NCBI GenBank assembly: GCA_021802115.1
Contig: JAKABA010000027.1
Span: forward strand, 1 to 33,285
Length of the DNA stretch: 33,285 nucleotides
Direction: 5' to 3'
Origin: a bacterium
GTDB taxonomy: Bacteria > Chloroflexota > Dormibacteria > UBA8260 > Bog-877
The notes beneath the pieces were generated by a model, which worked only from the letters and a program-made list of their open reading frames with translations, did no database searches and was not told where the DNA came from. Below, in pieces: positions 1-7,903 of this stretch (within the stretch, counting starts at the first letter, position 1; each line of letters opens with the position of its first letter). Both the position numbers and the translations under genes were made by a program.

Positions 1-703
1 AGTGGCGGATCTGGGTCCCGTCGCCCAGGATGTGCAGGGGGTCCTGCCCCTTGAGCACCTTCTGGGCCAGGTCGGGCACCACGTGGCTCATGGCCAGCTT
101 GACGTTGCCGCTCTCGATCTCCACATCCCCGCGTGCCCGCCCCTCGCCGATGCCCACGCAGTTGAAGGGACGGATGATGGTGTAGGGGAGGCCGTACTGC
201 TGGTGAGCCGCCCTGGCGAAGTACTCCACCGCCAGCTTCTGGAAGCCGTAGGACGAGCGGGGTGGGGCGACCTCCAGCTCCTGCCCCTCGTATGACGGCC
301 AGCGGTCGGTGCCCTCGAAGACCATCGAGGAGCTGAGGTAGGTGACCTTCTGGAGCCGGCCGTCACGGTGGGCCCGGATGGCGGCGTCGCAGGTGGCGGC
401 CATGATCCGCTCGTTGGTGGCCAAAAGGTCGTAGGCGTAGGTGTGGAAGTAGGAGATCCCGCCTATCATCGCGGCCCCGGCGATCAGGTGGTCGCAGTCC
501 TTGGCCAACCGGTAGACCAGCTCCGGGTCGCGGGCGTCCCCCACCACCAGCCGGTAGTGGGGATGGCTGTCGTAGGAGCGGGTCACCGGGCCGTACTTGG
601 AGTGGTCGTCGAGGCCCACGACCTCGTACCCCTCGGTCAAAAGCCGCTCCACCGTGTATCCGCCGATGAACCCGGCGGAGCCGGTCATCAGGACCCTTTC
701 CAT
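1..703 (-). CDS. NAD-dependent epimerase/dehydratase (extended SDR), 3' end outside window
   Basis: Partial gene: 234 codons are present from an ATG at 703 and the frame is open to the left edge. The N-terminus carries the Rossmann motif TGSAGFIGG. Further in is the SSSMVFEGT strand and a YGFQK (YxxxK) catalytic pair, followed by RPFNCVGIGEG and the LHILGDGTQIRH segment typical of nucleotide-sugar epimerases. These enzymes oxidise and reduce sugar carbons on a nucleotide carrier using bound NAD in the cytoplasm; the exact sugar cannot be told from this part. A purine-rich GGGGGAAGAG precedes the start, and the gene begins inside the last 16 bp of the upstream glycosyltransferase gene, so the two are translationally coupled. 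With the nucleotide-sugar dehydrogenase it forms a three-gene minus-strand cassette. The family call is firm; the substrate is unknown. Confidence 0.88.
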   Translation of the reverse strand, partial: MERVLMTGSAGFIGGYTVERLLTEGYEVVGLDDHSKYGPVTRSYDSHPHYRLVVGDARDPELVYRLAKDCDHLIAGAAMIGGISYFHTYAYDLLATNERIMAATCDAAIRAHRDGRLQKVTYLSSSMVFEGTDRWPSYEGQELEVAPPRSSYGFQKLAVEYFARAAHQQYGLPYTIIRPFNCVGIGEGRARGDVEIESGNVKLAMSHVVPDLAQKVLKGQDPLHILGDGTQIRH

Positions 704-1437
704 GCGCTCTTCCCCCTGTGCGGACGCCACCTCTCGTATCCGGGAACGGCGGCGACCAGGTACCAATGCAGGTAGCGGGGAATCCACTCCCGCACCTTGA
801 AGTTTGACTGCCCGGAGGTGCGGTCCCTCCAGGTGGTGGGGATCTCCGTCACCGGCCGGCCCCGCCGCCGGGCCTTGGCCACCAGCTCGATCCCCATCTC
901 GAAGCCCGCGTCCGAGTCGATGCCCACCTCCTCCACGAAGCGGCGGGAGTAGGCCTTGAAGGAGTTGGTGGCGTCGTGGGTGCCTACCCGCGCCAGCAGC
1001 TGGAGCGAGATCCCCGCGGTCCGGGAGACCAGCCCCTTGAGCGGCGGGCCCCCCAGCTGGCGCCCCCCGCGCATGTAGCGGGAGGCCGCCGCCACCACGA
1101 ACCCCCGGCGCACCAGTTCCACGAGCTGGTCGATCTGGCTCACGTCGTCGCTGCCGTCCGCCATGGTGACCACCACCACCTCGGCCCGGGCCGCCTCGAA
1201 GCCCGCCCTCAATGCCCCGGCGGGTCCCCTCCGCACCTCGTTGAGGACCGGCCGGACCCGGGGGTCGCGGGCCGCGAGGTCCGCCACCGGGGCGGCGGTG
1301 GTGTCGTCCGGACGGTCGTAGACCACCAGGACCTCCACCTGGGCCGCGGAGGCGTGAAGGATCCGCTCCACGCAGGGGACGATGGCCTGGCCCTCGTTGT
1401 AGGCAGGGACCACCACCGAGACCTCGGGAGGGGTCAA
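688..1437 (-). CDS. GT2 family glycosyltransferase (DPM1-like)
   Basis: A 249-residue GT-A fold glycosyltransferase. It opens with VSVVVPAYNEG, the standard family 2 nucleotide-sugar binding start. VVTMADGSDD sits at the DxD-like metal site, and SRYMRGGRQLGG, NSFKAYSRRF and TEIPTTWRDR resemble the middle and end of dolichol/polyprenyl-phosphate mannosyltransferase-type enzymes. There is no C-terminal membrane pair, so it is probably a peripheral cytoplasmic enzyme that transfers a sugar from a nucleotide donor to a lipid carrier or glycan. The start is TTG at 1437: it overlaps the upstream dehydrogenase stop as TTGA and places the family motif right at the N-terminus. It lies between two nucleotide-sugar enzymes that may make its donor. 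Donor and acceptor are not predictable from sequence alone. Confidence 0.88.
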   Translation of the reverse strand: MTPPEVSVVVPAYNEGQAIVPCVERILHASAAQVEVLVVYDRPDDTTAAPVADLAARDPRVRPVLNEVRRGPAGALRAGFEAARAEVVVVTMADGSDDVSQIDQLVELVRRGFVVAAASRYMRGGRQLGGPPLKGLVSRTAGISLQLLARVGTHDATNSFKAYSRRFVEEVGIDSDAGFEMGIELVAKARRRGRPVTEIPTTWRDRTSGQSNFKVREWIPRYLHWYLVAAVPGYERWRPHRGKSAWKGS

Positions 1438-2624
1438 ACCCGGCTTCCCTGGCCCCTCAGGTTGGTGATGTCGACGATCGGCACCCGGACCTCGAGATCG
1501 CGGTACTCGGCGTGGGGAGCGCCGATCACCAGGAGCCCGGCCTCGTCCAGGACCCGCTCCAGCGGGACGAGGTCGGGGTCCACTGTCACGTGAGGGTCGG
1601 TGCAGAGCACCTTCCGTGCCTTGAACTGGAGGATTCGCTTGAGGCGGTAGCTGAGGCTGGAGCGGATGTCGTCCGACCCAGCCTTGAAGGCCATCCCCAG
1701 GATTCCCACGGTCATGGTGGAGAGGTCGAAGCGCTGCTCCAGCCGGGCCACGGTGTACAGCGGCAGACCCTCGTTGATCAGCATCGCCGAGTGGCCGAGG
1801 GTGAACTGGTTGTTGTTGAAAGCCGCCAGCTGCATGGTGTCCTTCAGGAGGCAGGGCCCGGCGGCCAGCCCGGCGCCGGGGAGGTCCTGGGCCCGGGGAT
1901 AGTCGAGGGCGAGGGCGGTGCGGATCTTGTCGTAGTCCAGCCCGTAGTCGTTGGCGATCATGAACAGCTGGTTGGCGGTGGCGAACTTGATGTAGCGCCA
2001 GGTGTTGGTGAAGAGCTTGGCCAGCTCCGCTTCCTCTGGCTCCAGCTCGACGATCCTGTCCGTGAGTCGTCCGAAGAGCTGGGCGGCGCGCTGGCGCACC
2101 CGCGCCGACCGGGCGGCGACGATCTGGGGGAGGGAGTAGAGCTCGGTCATCGCCTTGCCCTCGGCGATCCGCTCCGGACAGAAGGCTACGTCGAGGGCGA
2201 GGCCGAGAGCCTGGAGCCGCCGCTCCACCATCCCGGTCACCCCCGGGTAGAGGGTGCTGCGGAGCACCAGCAGCTGGCCGTCCCGGAGGTGGGGAGCCAG
2301 CTCCTCCACCTGCCTGGGCACGTCCAGCGCCTCAGGGTTGAGGTGCTTGTCGATGGGGGTGCCGATCACCACCACCACCGCGTCGGCGCGGGAAAGGACC
2401 CGAGGCTCGGTCGTCACCTCGAGCCCTCCACTGGCCAGGGCACGCCGCAGCGCGGGCCTCACACCGTCCTCCTGGAACGGTACCTCGCCTCTGACGATGG
2501 CCCCGACCGCCTCGGCGCTGATGTCCTGGATCGCCACCTTGAGGCCCTGGTCGGCCAGGGCGATGGCTAGAGGGAGGCCAACGTGGCCCGCCCCGCCCAC
2601 TACCACCGCGTCAAGGTCGGCCAT
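1434..2624 (-). CDS. UDP-glucose/GDP-mannose dehydrogenase family protein
   Basis: A 396-residue nucleotide-sugar dehydrogenase of the UDP-glucose/UDP-ManNAc/GDP-mannose dehydrogenase family. The N-terminal NAD domain has VVGGAGHVGLPLA. The central domain has the active-site cysteine in GPCLLKDT, a variant of the usual GSCFPKD. The C-terminal domain has GMAFKAGSDDIRSS, the conserved UDP-binding segment. The family performs the two-step NAD oxidation of a C6 hydroxyl to a carboxylate. It is clearly different from the bona fide Ugd at 4841, being shorter and with a different cysteine loop, so another substrate such as an N-acetylhexosamine nucleotide is plausible but unproven. It is the first gene of the minus-strand cassette, and its stop overlaps the TTG of the next gene. 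A TAGAAT box sits 10 bp upstream of the ATG. Confidence 0.88.
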   Translation of the reverse strand: MADLDAVVVGGAGHVGLPLAIALADQGLKVAIQDISAEAVGAIVRGEVPFQEDGVRPALRRALASGGLEVTTEPRVLSRADAVVVVIGTPIDKHLNPEALDVPRQVEELAPHLRDGQLLVLRSTLYPGVTGMVERRLQALGLALDVAFCPERIAEGKAMTELYSLPQIVAARSARVRQRAAQLFGRLTDRIVELEPEEAELAKLFTNTWRYIKFATANQLFMIANDYGLDYDKIRTALALDYPRAQDLPGAGLAAGPCLLKDTMQLAAFNNNQFTLGHSAMLINEGLPLYTVARLEQRFDLSTMTVGILGMAFKAGSDDIRSSLSYRLKRILQFKARKVLCTDPHVTVDPDLVPLERVLDEAGLLVIGAPHAEYRDLEVRVPIVDITNLRGQGSRV

Positions 2625-2633
2625 GGGCAGCCC

Positions 2634-2657
2634 ATTCTAGCCCCGAGCTCCTGTCAA
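2634..2657 (-). promoter_or_regulatory. possible near-leaderless promoter of the minus-strand cassette
   Basis: On the minus strand TAGAAT (2639-2634) lies nine bases before the ATG at 2624, and TTGACA (2657-2652) lies further upstream. The 12-bp spacing between the boxes is too short for a standard sigma-70 promoter, so either TAGAAT works without that -35 or one box is chance. If TAGAAT is used, transcription would begin two or three bases before the start codon, giving an almost leaderless message; no ribosome binding site is visible. Confidence 0.35.
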
Positions 2658-2731
2658 CCACAGGGAGGTGGCGTGCTGAAACCAAGGACCTCCGGGCACT
2701 CACACGAGTCGCCGGGATCCCGATCGGCCGG

Positions 2732-2737
2732 TAGACT
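2732..2737 (+). promoter_or_regulatory. possible -10 box upstream of the plus-strand membrane protein
   Basis: TAGACT sits inside the small dyad CCGGT-AGACTG-ACCGG in the 172-bp divergent intergenic region. It would give a leader of about 50 bases before the GTG at 2797. No good -35 is seen. Confidence 0.2.
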
Positions 2738-2796
2738 GACCGGATGCAGCCCCGGAGACCGCGCCCGGGTTCGATTCCGAGCGCGCCCGACACCTG

Positions 2797-4737
2797 GTGA
2801 CTGACTCGTCCAAGCCCGGTCCCCAGAGCGCCACAGCCGCCGGCCCAACCGGGGTGCCCCACTGGCTCTGGCTGGCGGCATGCGCCGTCCTCGCCCTCGC
2901 AATCGGAGCGTTGATGATCGGTCCGCTCCAGCTCATCGCATCCCCGTCGGTCGGCGCGCTGGACCCCTCATGGCAACTGGCCATGGGCGCCGCCCTCGCC
3001 GATCACCTTCGGTTCGGGCCCCAGTACCTGTTCACCTACGGGCCGCTCGGCTTCATGCACGAGTCGCTGCAGTACCCGACGGCGCTGCTCTCCGACCTGG
3101 CCATCGCCGCCGTTGTCACCTCTGCGATCGCCTACGCCCTGGCCTTCCTGCTCTTCGCGGAGGTGGTGCGCCGCATCAGGGGCAGGTCCGGGGCCGAAGC
3201 TGCGCCCATCTTCCTGGGAGCGATTCTCGCCGCGTACTGGTCCGGGGCGATAGCCGGTCCTGGGACCAGGGCAGTGATCATCTCCCTGGTGGCGCTGGCC
3301 ATCTGCTGGCTGGCGCCGCGGGCAAGGTCGGTGCGCTGGCTGGGGGCAGCAGCCGGGGTCCTTCTCGCCTTCGCCGCCATGTACAAATTGGACTTCCAGT
3401 TCGTGGCGGTGGGAGAGCTGGCGCTCTTTACCGGTCTGGCGCTGGGGGCACGCGAGGGTCCACGCCGCGCGCCCATCTGGGCGTGGGCCGCCGCCGTCGT
3501 CGGCTACCTGGCGATCTGGCTCATGGCGGGACAGCGGCTCACCGACCTCCCGTCCTTTTGGACGGGCAGCTGGCAGATCTCCGCCGGATACAGCGCCGCG
3601 ATGTCGGTGGCGGCCCACTGGAAGACGCTCGCTGGGGAAGCGCTCATCGCGATGGTGGGGATTGGCCTCCCGCTCCTGGTGGAGCCATGGCGCTCCCGGC
3701 GGCTCTCCGCACAGGCTGCGATCGTGATCATCAGCCTGCCCTGGCTGTACGCCAACTGGAAGGACGGGATGGTGCGGCAGGGGGGACTGGCGGGCGACAA
3801 CGTGAGGGTCTTGGCTCTCTTCGCCGGGATCCTGGCAGTGGCTTGGCTGGTGGTGGTCGTGAGCCCCCGCCTCTTCTCGTGGCGTACCGTGCCGCCTCTC
3901 TTGGGGGCGGTGGTGTGCGTAGGGGTGAGCGTCTACGGCTTCGGCTGGGCCGAGGGCCCGAGATGGATATTGACAGTGCTGCAGCCCCAACCGGCAACGG
4001 CCGTGAGCACGGCTGGGATCGTCCCCAGCTCCATCACCGCGACCCTGCGAGGAAAGACGGTGACCGCGCTGCCGTGGGACGACGCCTACGTTATCGAAAG
4101 CCACCTCCGCTGGGACACCCTCCCCGAGCCGCAGACCTACTCCGCCTACACCCCCTACCTCGACCATCTCGACGCGAACCAGCTCGCCTCACCACAGGGA
4201 GCCCAGAGGCTCGTGGTCACGTTGGAGGACATCGACGCCCGCTACCTGTTCTGGGACCCTCCGGCCGTCTGGGACACGGTCATCTCCCGCTACACCTGTG
4301 GCCCGACCTTCCAGAACAGCGTGGTGCTGGTGCGCCACCGTCCGGTTGTGGGTACCCCATCGCCCCTGGGCAGCGCCTCCGGGCGGATGGGGAGCTGGAT
4401 CCCGGTGCCCCGCACGGGAGCTGCGTATGAGTTCGCCGCGGTGCATATCGGCAGCTCCCTGGAGGGACACGCACTGAACCTGGCCCTGCGCCAGACCGCG
4501 GTCATGGCCATGTTGCGGCTGAGCAACGGAGAGGTCGTGGGGCCAGTCAGGGTGATTGCCGCCACCGCCGGGGACGGGCTCTACCTCTCCCACTACCTGG
4601 GGAGCACCAGCGCCCTTTGCCGGGTGCTGGCCGGCCGGGCCGCCCGGGTGCCCTCCATCACCGCCATCCAGCTGCTCTCCAGCCACCCTTCGGAGTGGGA
4701 CCCAACTGTCACCGTCCGCTTCACGGCCGCCCCATGA
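2797..4737 (+). CDS. large polytopic membrane protein, GT-C-like, function unknown
   Basis: A 646-residue protein from a GTG start. The first half is a run of roughly eleven hydrophobic segments, from residue ~22 to ~390. After that comes a ~250-residue soluble C-terminal part rich in beta-type sequence, with LPWDDAYVIESHLRWDTLPEP and DIDARYLFWDPP. The first loop after helix 1 has LDPSWQLAMGAAL followed by FTYGPLGFMHE. An acidic residue in that first extracytoplasmic loop is the usual layout of GT-C glycosyltransferases that use polyprenyl-phosphate sugars. I do not recognise a named family, so glycosyl transfer is an inference from topology and from the surrounding sugar-nucleotide and GT genes. 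It diverges from the minus-strand cassette and is followed by ugd after 103 bp. The ribosome binding site is weak. Confidence 0.75.
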   Translation: MTDSSKPGPQSATAAGPTGVPHWLWLAACAVLALAIGALMIGPLQLIASPSVGALDPSWQLAMGAALADHLRFGPQYLFTYGPLGFMHESLQYPTALLSDLAIAAVVTSAIAYALAFLLFAEVVRRIRGRSGAEAAPIFLGAILAAYWSGAIAGPGTRAVIISLVALAICWLAPRARSVRWLGAAAGVLLAFAAMYKLDFQFVAVGELALFTGLALGAREGPRRAPIWAWAAAVVGYLAIWLMAGQRLTDLPSFWTGSWQISAGYSAAMSVAAHWKTLAGEALIAMVGIGLPLLVEPWRSRRLSAQAAIVIISLPWLYANWKDGMVRQGGLAGDNVRVLALFAGILAVAWLVVVVSPRLFSWRTVPPLLGAVVCVGVSVYGFGWAEGPRWILTVLQPQPATAVSTAGIVPSSITATLRGKTVTALPWDDAYVIESHLRWDTLPEPQTYSAYTPYLDHLDANQLASPQGAQRLVVTLEDIDARYLFWDPPAVWDTVISRYTCGPTFQNSVVLVRHRPVVGTPSPLGSASGRMGSWIPVPRTGAAYEFAAVHIGSSLEGHALNLALRQTAVMAMLRLSNGEVVGPVRVIAATAGDGLYLSHYLGSTSALCRVLAGRAARVPSITAIQLLSSHPSEWDPTVTVRFTAAP

Positions 4738-4763
4738 TCGGCGGGCGGGACACGACGGGCAGC

Positions 4764-4812
4764 TATGATCTGGCCGCGGGAGGGACTGGGTGGGGTCCTG
4801 GGAACCCAGGAC
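4764..4812 (+). promoter_or_regulatory. candidate ugd promoter with an 8-bp dyad in the leader
   Basis: The gap before ugd holds TATGAT (4764-4769), a good -10 hexamer without a clear -35. About 25 bp downstream is the dyad GTCCTGGG/CCCAGGAC (4795-4802 and 4805-4812), separated by AA. It could be an operator or a leader hairpin. A GGGAGGG ribosome binding site follows before the ATG at 4841. Confidence 0.35.
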
Positions 4813-4840
4813 GCCGACTCCTCGGGAGGGCTGACAGCTC

Positions 4841-6142
4841 ATGAGCGTTCGGGTCGACAGCGCCCGTGTGGCTGTGGTCGGGGCCGGCTACGTCGGCTTG
4901 AGCACCGCAGTGTCCCTGGCCCACCTGGGCCACCGGGTCTGGTGCGGCGAGGCGGACCTGGACAAGGTGGAGCGGCTGCGCCGAGGCACTCCGACCATAG
5001 TGGAGGAGGGACTGGAGGAGATCCTGCGCGAGGGCCTGGAGTCCGGACGGCTCTCGATTGTGGAGGGAGCGGTGGCCGCGGTGGGCGAGGCGGACTTCGT
5101 CTTCCTCTGCCTGCCCACCCCCCAGGGGCAGGACGGGTCGGCAGACCTCAGCTACCTGGAGGCGGTGGCCGCGGATATCGGTCCCCACCTGGTGCGCGAG
5201 GCGGTGGTGGTGAACAAGTCCACAGTCCCGGTGGGCTCGACCCTCATCGTGGAGCGGCTCCTGAACCGCGCCGACGTCAGGGTGGTCTCCAACCCCGAGT
5301 TTCTGCGCGAGGGATCGGCGATCCACGACTGCCTGCACCCCGAGCGCATCGTGGTGGGCGCCGACGACCCCAAGGCGGCGGCCCGGGTGGGGGCGCTCTT
5401 CTCCGCCACCAACGCCCCGGTGCTGATCACCTCGGCGGCCAGCGCCGAGACCATCAAGTACGCGGCCAACGCCTTCCTGGCCACCAAGCTCAGCTTCGTC
5501 AACTCGGTGGCCACCCTCTGCGAGCACCTGGGGGCCGACGTTAAGGACGTGCTCCTGGGCATGGCCTACGACCATCGGATCGGGTTCGACTACCTCCGCC
5601 CCGGACCGGGTTGGGGAGGCTCCTGCCTTCCCAAGGACACGCTGGCTCTGGGCGCCATCAGCAGCGCGGCGGGATACCACTTCGGCCTCCTTCAGGCCGC
5701 CATCGATGCGAATCGCCAACAGCTCGGCCAGGTGGCGACCAAGATCCGCCAGGCCGCGGCCGCGGAGGGGGCGACGCCCACCGTTGCGGTCTGGGGGCTC
5801 ACCTTCAAGGCCGGAACCGACGACTTGAGAGACTCGCCGGCCCTGCAAATCGTGCGCGACCTGCGGAGCTCAGGAGTTGCGGTGCGAGCCTACGACCCGA
5901 GCGTGAAGGGGAGCGTGCCGGGGCTGGATGCCGAGGTGGAGATCGGCCAGGACGCCTACTCGGTCTGCACGGGAGCGGACGCCCTCGCGCTGCTCACTGA
6001 GTGGGACGAGTTCCGCTGGGTGGACTTCGAACGGGTCCGCGGTGCCATGCGCCAGCCCCACGTGGTGGACGCCCGCAATCTTTTGGACCCCGCCGCCCTG
6101 CGCCGGCTTGGCTTCCGGTACGTCGGCGTGGGACGGCCGTGA
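4841..6142 (+). CDS. ugd: UDP-glucose 6-dehydrogenase
   Basis: A 433-residue protein of normal Ugd length. It contains VAVVGAGYVGLSTA (NAD binding), FLCLPTPQ, NKSTVPVGS, NPEFLREGSAI, the catalytic cysteine in GWGGSCLPKDT, and the UDP-binding GLTFKAGTDDLRDSPA. This full set is diagnostic of UDP-glucose 6-dehydrogenase, which oxidises UDP-glucose to UDP-glucuronate with two NAD in the cytoplasm. Start ATG at 4841 follows GGGAGGG at good spacing. Its TGA overlaps the GTG of the next gene as GTGA, and the product of that gene uses UDP-glucuronate, so the pair forms a two-step path to UDP-xylose. GDP-mannose dehydrogenase is related, but the motifs and the neighbour favour UDP-glucose. Confidence 0.93.
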   Translation: MSVRVDSARVAVVGAGYVGLSTAVSLAHLGHRVWCGEADLDKVERLRRGTPTIVEEGLEEILREGLESGRLSIVEGAVAAVGEADFVFLCLPTPQGQDGSADLSYLEAVAADIGPHLVREAVVVNKSTVPVGSTLIVERLLNRADVRVVSNPEFLREGSAIHDCLHPERIVVGADDPKAAARVGALFSATNAPVLITSAASAETIKYAANAFLATKLSFVNSVATLCEHLGADVKDVLLGMAYDHRIGFDYLRPGPGWGGSCLPKDTLALGAISSAAGYHFGLLQAAIDANRQQLGQVATKIRQAAAAEGATPTVAVWGLTFKAGTDDLRDSPALQIVRDLRSSGVAVRAYDPSVKGSVPGLDAEVEIGQDAYSVCTGADALALLTEWDEFRWVDFERVRGAMRQPHVVDARNLLDPAALRRLGFRYVGVGRP

Positions 6143-7122
6143 GTGCCCCCGAGGAGAAGACCGGAGTGGGGGCCGGAGGCCGAAGGGTGGTGGTCACAGG
6201 TGGCGCGGGCTTCCTCGGCTCCCATCTTTGCGAGGCGCTGGTGGCGAGGGGCGACCGAGTGATATGCGTGGACGACCTCTCGACGGGGACGAGGGACAAC
6301 CTGAGCTCCCTGGTGAACTCCCCGGAATTCGAGTTCGTCGCCGCAGACGTGAGCTCGGAGCTGCCGGTGAGCGGGCCCGTTGACGCCGTCATGCACCTCG
6401 CCAGCCCGGCCGCGCCCCCCGCCTATCTGGCGCGGCCACTGGAGACGCTGGCCGTAGGCAGCGACGGCACCAGGCGATGCCTGGAGCTGGCCGTGCAGCA
6501 CCGGGCCCGCTTCGTCATGGCCAGCACCAGCGAGGTGTACGGTGACCCCGACCAGCACCCCCAGTCGGAGGAGTACTGGGGGCGGGTGAATCCCATCGGC
6601 CCGCGCAGCGTCTACGACGAGGCCAAGCGCTTCGCCGAAGCACTCACCATGGCCTGGGCCAGGGCTCGCGGCGCCGACGTGGGCATCGCCCGCATCTTCA
6701 ACACCTACGGCCCGAGACTGCAGCCGGGGGATGGCCGGGTGATCTCCAACTTCGTCGACCAGGCGCTTTCCGGGCGGCCGCTCACGGTGTACGGCGACGG
6801 CTCCCAGACGCGCAGCTTCTGCTACGTGTCCGACCAGGTCCGGGGGCTCCTTTGCCTGCTGGACTCGGGCCTCCCCGGCCCCTTCAACATCGGCAACCCC
6901 GGGGAGGTGACAATGCTGGAGATGGCGAGGCTGGTGCTGGAGCTGACGGGGGGATCCTCCCCTATCGTGTTCCAGCCTTTACCCACCGACGACCCCCGGC
7001 GGCGCTGCCCTGACATCAGCCGCGCCCAGCGCCAGCTGGGATGGGAGCCGGAGGTTGGGCTGAGGGAAGGGTTGCTGAGGACGATCGCCGCCGCGGCTGG
7101 GACAAGGGCCGGGGAGAGCTGA
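6139..7122 (+). CDS. uxs: UDP-glucuronate decarboxylase (UDP-xylose synthase)
   Basis: A 327-residue extended SDR protein. VVVTGGAGFLGSHL binds NAD. ASTSEVYGDP, NPIGPRSVYDEAKRFAE and ARIFNTYGPR are the hallmark segments of UDP-glucuronate decarboxylases, with the catalytic Thr/Ser-Glu and the Tyr-xxx-Lys of VYDEAK. The C-terminal GDGSQTRSFCYVSD and FNIGNPGE also fit. The reaction oxidises C4, loses CO2 from C6 and yields UDP-xylose. The frame is open further upstream, but GTG at 6139 is chosen because it overlaps the ugd stop by 4 bp and puts the Rossmann motif about 20 residues in. It ends with TGATG overlap into the next GT. A related SDR such as UDP-glucose 4-epimerase is less likely given the near-canonical decarboxylase motifs. 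Confidence 0.9.
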   Translation: MSAPEEKTGVGAGGRRVVVTGGAGFLGSHLCEALVARGDRVICVDDLSTGTRDNLSSLVNSPEFEFVAADVSSELPVSGPVDAVMHLASPAAPPAYLARPLETLAVGSDGTRRCLELAVQHRARFVMASTSEVYGDPDQHPQSEEYWGRVNPIGPRSVYDEAKRFAEALTMAWARARGADVGIARIFNTYGPRLQPGDGRVISNFVDQALSGRPLTVYGDGSQTRSFCYVSDQVRGLLCLLDSGLPGPFNIGNPGEVTMLEMARLVLELTGGSSPIVFQPLPTDDPRRRCPDISRAQRQLGWEPEVGLREGLLRTIAAAAGTRAGES

Positions 7123-7838
7123 TGGCGGACACCGCTCTGCGGCAGTACCGCACGCTGTCGGTGGTGGTCCCGGTGTACAACGAGCGGCCGACGCTGGCCG
7201 AGGTGATTCGGAGGATGCGGGCGGTGCAGCTGCCCCTGGAGCTCGAGGTGATTGCGGTGGACGACGGATCCAGCGACGGCAGTGGCCAGTTGCTGCACGC
7301 GCTCCAGGACTCCACCGTGCGGGTGCTGGCCCACGGCCGCAATCAGGGGAAAGGTGCCGCGGTGCGGACCGGCCTGGCCGCCGCGCGCGGCGATCTGGTG
7401 CTGATCCAGGACGCCGACCTGGAGTACGACCCCGAGGACTGGCTCCGCCTCCTCGACCCGATCCTCAAGGGCAAGGCCCGGGTGGTATACGGGAGCCGCT
7501 TCACCGGCGAGCGCAAGAACATGTTCCCCCTCCACTGGCTGGGCAACCGACTCCTCACTCTCACCACCAACGTCCTCTACCAGACAACGCTTTCGGACAT
7601 GGAGACTTGCTACAAGCTGTTCGACCGACGCGTGCTCGAAGGCCTGCGCATCGAGTCCAACCGCTTCGACTTCGAACCCGAGATCACTGCCAAGGTGCTG
7701 CGCCGGGGCGAGCGGATCTACGAGGTCCCGATCTCTTACGCGGGGCGCGAGTTCGCGGAGGGCAAAAAGATCACCTGGCGCGACGGCTTCGCCGCCATGT
7801 CGGCCCTGATCCGCTACCGGCTGCGACGCCGAGTGTGA
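7122..7838 (+). CDS. GT2 glycosyltransferase, polyprenyl/dolichyl-phosphate mannosyltransferase-like
   Basis: A 238-residue GT2 enzyme. It has LSVVVPVYNERPTLAEVI at the N-terminus, VDDGSSDGS, NQGKGAAVRTGL, and the metal-binding QDADLEYDP. It continues with VYGSRFTG, SDMETCYKLF, RFDFEPEITAKVLR and YEVPISYAGR, the typical line-up of undecaprenyl/dolichyl-phosphate glycosyltransferases. It has no C-terminal membrane helices, like the short soluble DPM1-type enzymes. It likely makes a lipid-phosphate sugar at the inner membrane face, which polytopic GT-C proteins such as its neighbours could use outside. ATG at 7122 shares its A with the upstream TGA, and GGGGAGAG gives a good ribosome binding site. 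The exact sugar is unknown; UDP-xylose or UDP-glucuronate are made by the two preceding genes. Confidence 0.9.
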   Translation: MADTALRQYRTLSVVVPVYNERPTLAEVIRRMRAVQLPLELEVIAVDDGSSDGSGQLLHALQDSTVRVLAHGRNQGKGAAVRTGLAAARGDLVLIQDADLEYDPEDWLRLLDPILKGKARVVYGSRFTGERKNMFPLHWLGNRLLTLTTNVLYQTTLSDMETCYKLFDRRVLEGLRIESNRFDFEPEITAKVLRRGERIYEVPISYAGREFAEGKKITWRDGFAAMSALIRYRLRRRV

Positions 7839-7856
7839 CCGCCGGCCGCCGCCGGT

Positions 7857-7875
7857 GGGGGCGGGAGACGCCCCC
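7857..7875 (+). other. intergenic GC hairpin between GT2 and YfhO-like genes
   Basis: Perfect 7-bp stem GGGGGCG/CGCCCCC with loop GGAGA. It lies 18 bp after the GT2 stop and 28 bp before the next GTG. There is no T-run, so it is more likely a partial terminator or an RNA-processing/stability element than a full terminator. Confidence 0.35.
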
Positions 7876-7903
7876 CGCTCGGGCCGCCGGGGGCTGAAGA
7901 CCG

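Noticed and set aside
2769..2779. GGTTCGATTCC resembles the T-loop of a tRNA.
   Set aside because: The flanks do not form a T-stem, and no acceptor, D or anticodon arms can be paired around it.
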